Positions 13,452 to 18,011 of a stretch of 18,011 nt of DNA are shown here, piece by piece. Source of the DNA: UMGS946 sp048421225 (GTDB taxonomy: Bacteria > Bacillota > Clostridia > Christensenellales > CAG-138). The stretch is from positions 1 to 18,011 of the forward strand of contig DBFNRV010000038.1 of assembly GCA_048421225.1 (NCBI GenBank), written 5' to 3'. Numbering within the stretch: position 1 is the first letter of the stretch; each line of letters starts with the position of its first letter. Under the pieces are notes generated by a model. It was given only the letters and a program-made list of their open reading frames with translations. It had not been told where the DNA came from and did no database searches. The position numbers and the translations under genes were made by a program.

Positions 13452-15051
13452 TTCTGCGCAATAGCACAGCCGACGCTCCGCCTGTGGCAACAACCAACCC
13501 GATGCAGATAAGGCTAATCGTGCCGGTGGTCGGCGGCGTGGGGTTGTCAGGTTCGGGATCTACGGGCGCCTGTGTGGGATTGACCGGCGCTTGAGTAGGC
13601 TCTACTGGCGCCTGCGTGGGATCGACCGGCGCTTCGGTTGGGTCAACAACTGGCGCGCTCGGCGTAGGCGTAGGCGTAGGCTCCTCGCTGACGCTGAACC
13701 CTGCGTAGAGGGTGTTATCCGCACCGTCAAGCACAAAATCCGATTCTTCGCTTACAAGATTGCCGCTGTCGTCGTACCAGCCAAGGAAGGTTTCGCCATC
13801 GTCCGCTTCCGCCTGTACGATGTATTTCATTAATTCATAGTCATAATAGGCGCCTACAGAGCCATTGCCCTCTGCGAACAGTTCAAAGCTGCCCGAATCG
13901 TGCCACAGTCCCATATGCTTCATAGGATTGCCGACGCAGCTGAATTCAGCTATGCTTCCGCTGATAAGCAGCTCCTCAAACAGATTGCCGTCGCCGTTGA
14001 AGACGCTCAGATTCGGCATGTTTTCCAAGTCGAGAGAGCTTAAGCGGTTGTTTTGGCAATAAAGATACCGCACATTGGAGTTTTCCGGAACGAGAATCTC
14101 TTCGAGCATGTTGTCATTGCAGCAGAGGTCCTGAATGCAGGTATCCCTTAAATCCAACGAAGTCAGTTCGTTTTCCTGGCATTCGATCACCAAAAGCTCG
14201 GCCAGGCCGCTTACGTCCAGCCCGGTAAGGCCGTTTCCATCGCATCCAAGGGCAACTATTTCGGGGTTTTGGCTTAAATCGATGGATTTAATTTTATTAT
14301 AGTTGAATTGAAGGTTGTAAAGCTGGGGACATTCGGAGGTATTAAGGGAGTTCAGCTCATTATAATTGCAGTGAAGCTCGATAAGCTCGCTGTGGCCCGT
14401 TAGATCAATCTCTTTAATGCTGTTGCGCTCACACATGATAAGGGCAAGCCCCATGTTGTTGGAGATATCCAGCTCCGTAAGCTTATTGCCGTCCACGAAC
14501 AGCTCGATTAGATTCGGATTCCCGCTTAAATCCAGCTCCGTAAGCGCGTTATCATTTAGTACAATACTCGTCAGCGCCGTGTTATCGCTTAAATCAATAT
14601 ACTCAAGCGGAGTTTCGGGATAATACATAATCAATTCGCTTAGGGAGGCGCATCCGGCGAAGTTCACGGATTCAATGGCCCCTCCTAAGATGTATACGCA
14701 TTCAAGCGCGTCGCAGCCTTCAACATCAAAATCCCCGTAAATTACTCCGTTGATATAATCATCGCAACAGAAGGCGACAGCCCGCCCGTTTTCATTCCAG
14801 TTCACGCCGTATTTGTATTTGATGAATCCATCGCCCTCGCCTGTCCAGGTAGAGGGGTCGTCCGGATCATAGGAAGCGCTGAGCTTTGAACCGTTTGTAA
14901 CGCCGTCAGCATCCGCTTCCTCAAGAAACGCGCGGAATTTTTCTACGTCGTGCGCGTCGTACTTAACGTCGGCCGCTGCGCCGAAAGAGAATACGCTCAA
15001 AAGAAAGATGAGCGCGAGCACGGTGGTTAAGAGTTTTAACCTAGTTTTCAT
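13438..15051 (-). CDS. Leucine-rich-repeat surface protein with LPXTG-like anchor
   Basis: A 537-aa exported protein: signal peptide (1-27, hydrophobic core VLALIFLLSVFSFGAAA), an N-terminal acidic region, about nine 21-residue leucine-rich repeats (170-355; consensus LTxLDLSxNPxLxxLxCxxNx), a small repeat like the Listeria-Bacteroides type (about 395-452, with FLGWYDDSGNLV), a Pro-rich stalk (TPTPTPS then PTQAPV units), and a C-terminal sorting signal: PPTTG (506-510), hydrophobic helix and RRKGRR tail. PPTTG is a variant of LPXTG; attachment to the wall by a sortase is inferred. LRR surface proteins usually bind host or microbial ligands. CAGGAGG lies 9 nt before the ATG. It is divergent from the ArsR-type gene, with which it shares a promoter region. 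Confidence 0.88.
   Translation of the reverse strand: MKTRLKLLTTVLALIFLLSVFSFGAAADVKYDAHDVEKFRAFLEEADADGVTNGSKLSASYDPDDPSTWTGEGDGFIKYKYGVNWNENGRAVAFCCDDYINGVIYGDFDVEGCDALECVYILGGAIESVNFAGCASLSELIMYYPETPLEYIDLSDNTALTSIVLNDNALTELDLSGNPNLIELFVDGNKLTELDISNNMGLALIMCERNSIKEIDLTGHSELIELHCNYNELNSLNTSECPQLYNLQFNYNKIKSIDLSQNPEIVALGCDGNGLTGLDVSGLAELLVIECQENELTSLDLRDTCIQDLCCNDNMLEEILVPENSNVRYLYCQNNRLSSLDLENMPNLSVFNGDGNLFEELLISGSIAEFSCVGNPMKHMGLWHDSGSFELFAEGNGSVGAYYDYELMKYIVQAEADDGETFLGWYDDSGNLVSEESDFVLDGADNTLYAGFSVSEEPTPTPTPSAPVVDPTEAPVDPTQAPVEPTQAPVNPTQAPVDPEPDNPTPPTTGTISLICIGLVVATGGASAVLLRRKGRR
13561..13644 (-). repeat. Tandem 21-bp repeats coding for PTQAPV stalk units
   Basis: Four 7-residue units (DPTEAPV, DPTQAPV, EPTQAPV, NPTQAPV) lie at residues 470-497 of the LRR protein. 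The DNA copies differ mostly in the first codon and third positions. Such repeats easily gain or lose units and would set the length of the wall-spanning stalk. Confidence 0.75.
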
Positions 15052-15081
15052 GGTAGTGTTTCCTCCTGTTTGTTAAAAGTA

Positions 15082-15102
15082 TTTAAAACATATTGTTTTA
15101 AA
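15082..15102. promoter_or_regulatory. Palindromic operator candidate in the LRR leader
   Basis: Perfect 9-bp arms TTTAAAACA and TGTTTTAAA with a 3-bp centre (TAT). It starts about 5 bases after the predicted transcription start of the LRR gene, a position where a bound repressor would block initiation. The adjacent ArsR-family protein is the obvious candidate ligand; this is inference. Confidence 0.55.
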
Positions 15103-15113
15103 ACTCTCTTTAC

Positions 15114-15142
15114 AATATATACACTATAAAAAGTATTGTCAA
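15114..15142 (-). promoter_or_regulatory. Consensus promoter of the LRR gene
   Basis: On the minus strand TTGACA (15142-15137), 17 bp, then TATATT (15119-15114). Both boxes are nearly or fully consensus. Expected start about 15107, leaving a leader of about 56 nt with a good ribosome site. Confidence 0.75.
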
Positions 15143-15155
15143 GAAAGACTTTTAT

Positions 15156-15184
15156 TTGACAATTTAAGTGAATCATCGAATAAT
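15156..15184 (+). promoter_or_regulatory. Consensus promoter of the ArsR-family gene
   Basis: TTGACA (15156-15161), 17 bp, AATAAT (15179-15184), with the start about 22 bases further on. Its -35 box and that of the divergent LRR promoter form an inverted repeat, ATTGTCAA (15135-15142) and TTGACAAT (15156-15163), 13 bp apart, so one protein could cover both. Confidence 0.7.
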
Positions 15185-15205
15185 TTTAATTACTGGAGGT
15201 TTTTA

Positions 15206-16321
15206 ATGATAAAGCTGTTTAATATAAATCCCGTTGCCGAGGCAATGATCTACTACTCTAGGCGCGCTAACGGGGAGAAGACCGATAAAAGGGCGCTTGA
15301 GCTTATAAAGCGATTCCCGCAGCATAAGGCTGATATCGAAGCTTTGATCCTACCCGCGGTTGAGCTGGAAAAAACGCTGGATTCTAAAATTTTTGCTGAC
15401 AATGATTTGCTTGACAAATATTTTAAAAGGCTTGGAAACCGGCGCGACCAGGAACTCTTTAGTTTTAACCTGTGTTCGGTTTTAACGTATTTTCCAATAG
15501 TTGACCATCTAGAGTATTCGCCGGACAAGTTTTTCAATTATCTTCGCGAATGCAGCGTGCCCGAGAGGATGTACAACCTCTGCTTTGGTCTTACCAGCGT
15601 ATGTGAAACGCTGTTTCACAGTGAAAGCGGAATAGAGGAATTTTCGCGTCGCATTGAAAAGCTTCAAATTCCCTTTGAAAGCAAATGGAAGTTGGCTAAC
15701 GCCGCCTTGTCCTATGAGAGGCATATAACGGAGCTTTCCTCTCTCCTCCTTCCGACCGCCGAAATTATAATGGCGGAGCATGAAAAATACGATCTAATTG
15801 TAACCGATTTTTATTCGCGCTATTCGGGGAAGGAAGGCGAGACCCTAATCGAAAAGCGGTTTGGAAATATACTGGGTTCCATAGATATAATAAAGATTGC
15901 GCCTACGGTCTTTGGATTTGACGGAAGATGTGCCATAACCGAGAGCGACGATGGAAGCGGGTCCGAGGATGGCGATCCTCCCGCGGATTCGCCCTTTATG
16001 GGGCGCATGTATCTGGGGATATGCCGGCATATCCTAAGCGGTGAACCTCAGGGAGCGTTTGCCGAACTCAGCGAAAAGATGAAAACGCTTTCCGACAGTA
16101 CGCGCCTTGAAATTCTGTTCTATCTCTGCTCCCATACAGCCTACGGCCAGGAGCTTTGCGATGAATTCGGCTTACAGCGTCCCGCGCTTTCATACCATGT
16201 GTCAAAGCTGCTTTCAGCGGGCTTCGTTACGGCCGAGCTGGCCGGCGGGAAGACCTATTACAGCGCTGACCGCTCCGCAATCGACAGTTTTATAAACAAT
16301 GTTAGCGAGCGGATGGGCTGA
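15206..16321 (+). CDS. ArsR-family winged-helix regulator with large N-terminal domain
   Basis: A 371-aa protein. The last 80 residues (about 290-368) are an ArsR-type winged helix: LSDSTRLEILFYL (295-307), recognition region GLQRPALSYHVSKLLSAGFV and wing GGKTYYSAD. The classical metal site ELCVCDL is replaced by ELCDEFGL, so arsenic/cadmium sensing through that site is unlikely. Residues 1-285 are helical and unlike known ArsR proteins (which are about 100 aa); the stretch from about 250 to 262 is acidic and Ser/Gly-rich, a likely hinge. The N-domain may sense a ligand or a partner. TGGAGG precedes the ATG by 8 nt. The gene is divergent from the LRR gene and likely controls it. Confidence 0.85.
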   Translation: MIKLFNINPVAEAMIYYSRRANGEKTDKRALELIKRFPQHKADIEALILPAVELEKTLDSKIFADNDLLDKYFKRLGNRRDQELFSFNLCSVLTYFPIVDHLEYSPDKFFNYLRECSVPERMYNLCFGLTSVCETLFHSESGIEEFSRRIEKLQIPFESKWKLANAALSYERHITELSSLLLPTAEIIMAEHEKYDLIVTDFYSRYSGKEGETLIEKRFGNILGSIDIIKIAPTVFGFDGRCAITESDDGSGSEDGDPPADSPFMGRMYLGICRHILSGEPQGAFAELSEKMKTLSDSTRLEILFYLCSHTAYGQELCDEFGLQRPALSYHVSKLLSAGFVTAELAGGKTYYSADRSAIDSFINNVSERMG

Positions 16322-16813
16322 TTTGGTTTGGGAGGCGGCCTGGCGGGATCCGCCGCGGGATTGCATCTTCGGCCTTAACGTACGAAAGGGAATATTGGAT
16401 GCGGACCTGTTCTGGACCATCCGCGTGGTTGCTGCTTTTCCGCTTAGCCGGCGGTATCGCGGGTACTAGCTCACGCGCGCGGCAGTTATGGATGCGGTCG
16501 GAGCATAAGCCATCGGTAATATTGCGGGTATTTGCTAGTTCACGCTGTCTTCCTGTCATAAGGGTTTATCGACAGGCGCCTTTAAACAGATTAGCGCCGT
16601 ATCACGCTGAACAAGCGTGATACAAACCGCCTTTGGCAACAATATGATATAAATAGCAAATCAAAGAAGACACGATAACGGCCAAGGCTGAGGAATGTAA
16701 CAACTACATTTACCACTGCCTGGTTACTAAAAAGCGCAGGGAACCCCCCAATAAGAGGTGAGCTATGCTTCTTTACCCACACTTTGGGGCGACGTTCTAA
16801 ACAAAAGTAAGAT
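16322..16813. other. Intergenic region with hairpin and degenerate repeats, no clear gene
   Basis: No convincing gene. A 73-codon plus-strand frame starts at 16399 behind an AAGGGA, but its composition is not protein-like and no family is recognisable. Two diverged copies of a roughly 40-bp sequence lie at about 16441-16476 and 16503-16545 (shared GCGGGTA and CTAGCTCACGC / CTAGTTCACGC). A hairpin lies at 16599-16623. The section may be a degraded gene or mobile-element remnant; the identity is unknown. Confidence 0.5.
16599..16623. promoter_or_regulatory. Hairpin upstream of the lipoprotein gene end
   Basis: Perfect 10-bp arms GTATCACGCT and AGCGTGATAC with a 5-nt loop (GAACA). No T-tract flanks it. 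It lies about 190 bases beyond the lipoprotein stop codon (reading on the minus strand) and might be a 3' element of that transcript or a repeat remnant. Confidence 0.4.
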
Positions 16814-17629
16814 TTATTCCCTATATGCCCAGTTTCCAATTCCAAATACTTCGTTTATATCCTTCAACTGCTCAAACCAAAATATCTCGTTTTCGCAATA
16901 GTATATCTCATATACGCTATACGGCTCGCCAGCTTTTTTTACATCCGGTATAATACGTTCATAATCATATTCGATATATTTCCTCAGCGAATATGCTGTT
17001 CCGCCCTCTGAGGCTATCGGGTATGCGATCCTTGACATCCCATAGCCGTTAAGCAGCAATGGCGCTTCGTCTATAAACGCCATCAGGGTCGATTCATCAT
17101 CAACCAGATATGTTGGTACATTTTCATCGTTCTCAGATGAATACTCAGGGTTTCTTTGTATGAACCTCACATTTACACCATTTCTGCCAACTCGATGCTC
17201 ATCTCCGCCTGGGATATCCGCATTCATTGCTTTAAGCATATCTTCATCCGGCGTTTCACAGAGTAAGACGTATGCCTGCTTTGGCGGTTCGCTGTAAAAC
17301 GAACTTCTCCAAAGACCGTTTTTCAGTTGCGTCGCCCCGGATTCCAAAATGGTTTCACCCTCAAAATTCTCAGCGCCAAAACCAAAGCTGAATAAAAACT
17401 CCTCAAGCTTTGCATATTCATCTGGAAAGAAGCAATATCGTATTCCATTTTCAGGTGTTGGCAATAGCTCGGCAGAAGGCTCGGCCGTTTGCTCAGGTGG
17501 TGTGTTACCTACTTCTTGATCTCCTGTCGGCGCAATGTTGAGCTTTTCGGCTGGAACAGCCGGACCGCCCGTACATCCGGACAGAAGGATCAGACACATT
17601 GCCATTATAATTATTAATGTCTTTTTCAT
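16814..17629 (-). CDS. Predicted lipoprotein of unknown function
   Basis: A 271-aa protein with a lipoprotein signal: basic MKK start, hydrophobic LIIIMAMCLILLSG and a cysteine at residue 19 (lipobox LSGC). After it comes a Pro/Glu/Thr-rich linker (about 20-60), then a folded alpha/beta-type domain (about 60-271) rich in aromatic and acidic residues, with YAKLEEFLFSFGFGAENFEG near the start of the domain and WFEQLKDINEVFGIGNWAY at the end. It should be attached to the outer face of the membrane. No family is recognised. AAGGAGAA precedes the ATG by 8 nt. It starts 38 bp after the stop of the upstream minus-strand gene, suggesting cotranscription. Confidence 0.8.
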   Translation of the reverse strand: MKKTLIIIMAMCLILLSGCTGGPAVPAEKLNIAPTGDQEVGNTPPEQTAEPSAELLPTPENGIRYCFFPDEYAKLEEFLFSFGFGAENFEGETILESGATQLKNGLWRSSFYSEPPKQAYVLLCETPDEDMLKAMNADIPGGDEHRVGRNGVNVRFIQRNPEYSSENDENVPTYLVDDESTLMAFIDEAPLLLNGYGMSRIAYPIASEGGTAYSLRKYIEYDYERIIPDVKKAGEPYSVYEIYYCENEIFWFEQLKDINEVFGIGNWAYRE

Positions 17630-17667
17630 TGCTCTTTTCTCCTTATACTTACTGTCGGCTTGTACGG

Positions 17668-18011
17668 CTAAGCGGGCAAATTAACAATATTCATTGGGTG
17701 TTCAGGAATGCTCATCACAGTAATCGAAAAGCCGCACTTTGTACATACCTGGTTATTGCCCTGCAATCTCCAGGTATGGTCCTCAGCGATATGTACTTTG
17801 CATGTTGTGCAGGTTTGTACGGTATGCTTAGTGGGGGTTATATTGACATAGCTGCCAGTATGATTGCGGCAAACCCTGACTTCACCAACAGAGGTTCCCG
17901 CCCCATCGCCGCTCGAATTATAGCTATAGTAGTATTTTAGCACATCTATATAATTCATGCCTCTTGGCACAAGCGTTTTCCATACCTGCCATTCATACAT
18001 AATTCCCTGAT
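17668..18011 (-). CDS. C-terminal end of a protein, possibly SpoIID-like, with zinc-ribbon-type tail
   Basis: The frame is open to the right edge, so only the last 113 or so residues are seen. WKTLVPRGMNYIDVLKYYYS resembles the end of a SpoIID/LytB-type domain, where a Gly is followed by helix YxxILxYYY. After that comes a Ser/Gly linker and a Cys-rich part, with CTTC (about 85-88 residues from the visible start region) and CTKCGF near the end, plus HTW between them: a treble-clef or zinc-ribbon-like layout. Zinc binding is inferred. SpoIID-like proteins modify peptidoglycan in endospore formers, but the match rests on a short motif. The lipoprotein gene follows 38 bp downstream. Confidence 0.45.
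   Translation of the reverse strand, partial: QGIMYEWQVWKTLVPRGMNYIDVLKYYYSYNSSGDGAGTSVGEVRVCRNHTGSYVNITPTKHTVQTCTTCKVHIAEDHTWRLQGNNQVCTKCGFSITVMSIPEHPMNIVNLPA

Noticed and set aside
13591..14623. Plus-strand frames inside the LRR gene
   Set aside because: They are shadows of the strongly supported minus-strand LRR gene, produced by its repeats and codon pattern.
16399..16620. 73-codon plus-strand frame after the ArsR gene
   Set aside because: An AAGGGA precedes the ATG, but the translation is rich in Arg, Ser and Ala with no domain, and the DNA contains the diverged repeats; probably not a gene.
16591..16845. 84-codon minus-strand frame overlapping the lipoprotein end
   Set aside because: Overlaps the well-supported lipoprotein gene in another frame, runs through the hairpin, has no recognisable domain and no family match.
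1..18011. CRISPR arrays and tRNA genes
   Set aside because: No regularly spaced direct repeats of 20-40 bases with unique spacers and no cloverleaf with a GTTCRAATC T-arm in a suitable position were found by eye.

Overview
The window looks like part of the chromosome of a Gram-positive, low-to-mid-GC Clostridia-type bacterium (Firmicutes) carrying a phage structural region. The phage genes use strong Shine-Dalgarno sequences (GGAGG, AGGAGG). The flanking genes encode a lipoprotein with a classic lipobox, a leucine-rich-repeat surface protein with an LPXTG-like tail, an ArsR-type regulator and a possible SpoIID-like protein end. No genus can be named from the sequence alone.

Layout. (1) 1-459: left edge with no convincing gene; one weak open frame runs off the edge on the minus strand. 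(2) 460-10134: phage structural and lysis genes. In order they are a scaffold-like protein, an N4-gp56-type major capsid protein, an unknown helical virion-like protein, a BppU-type receptor-binding/fibre protein, an NlpC/P60 endolysin with a peptidoglycan-binding domain and a holin. A cellular-type EamA/DMT transporter then lies on the opposite strand, followed by a small 94-aa protein, a head-tail adaptor-like protein, a beta-propeller-like nozzle/DNA-stabilisation protein and a 63-aa protein. No tail tube, tape measure or sheath gene is visible, so the module fits a short-tailed (podovirus-like) virion. Terminase, portal and integrase are not in the window. (3) 10239-11717: a 492-aa protein of unknown function with two folded ends joined by a roughly 300-residue low-complexity linker. 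(4) 11810-12895: a candidate toxin-antitoxin pair, a small 84-aa protein followed by a zeta-toxin-like P-loop kinase, with a recognisable promoter whose -35 region contains an inverted repeat. (5) 12896-13437: a hairpin-rich intergenic region with a repeated terminator-like unit and a 32-bp perfect palindrome. (6) 13438-16321: divergent pair of an LRR surface protein (minus) and an ArsR-family regulator with a large unknown N-terminal domain (plus), sharing a compact 154-bp region with two consensus promoters and a palindromic operator candidate. (7) 16322-16813: no convincing gene. (8) 16814-18011: a lipoprotein and, upstream of it on the minus strand, the C-terminal end of a protein that may be SpoIID-like.

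How they work together. The phage proteins would build a capsid and short tail (capsid, adaptor, nozzle, fibre) and release it (holin plus endolysin). The transporter has its own promoter and splits the late genes in two; it is probably cargo or an insertion. The most system-like units outside the phage are the zeta-like toxin pair and the ArsR/LRR divergent locus, where the regulator probably controls the surface protein. These functional links are inferences from layout, not demonstrated.
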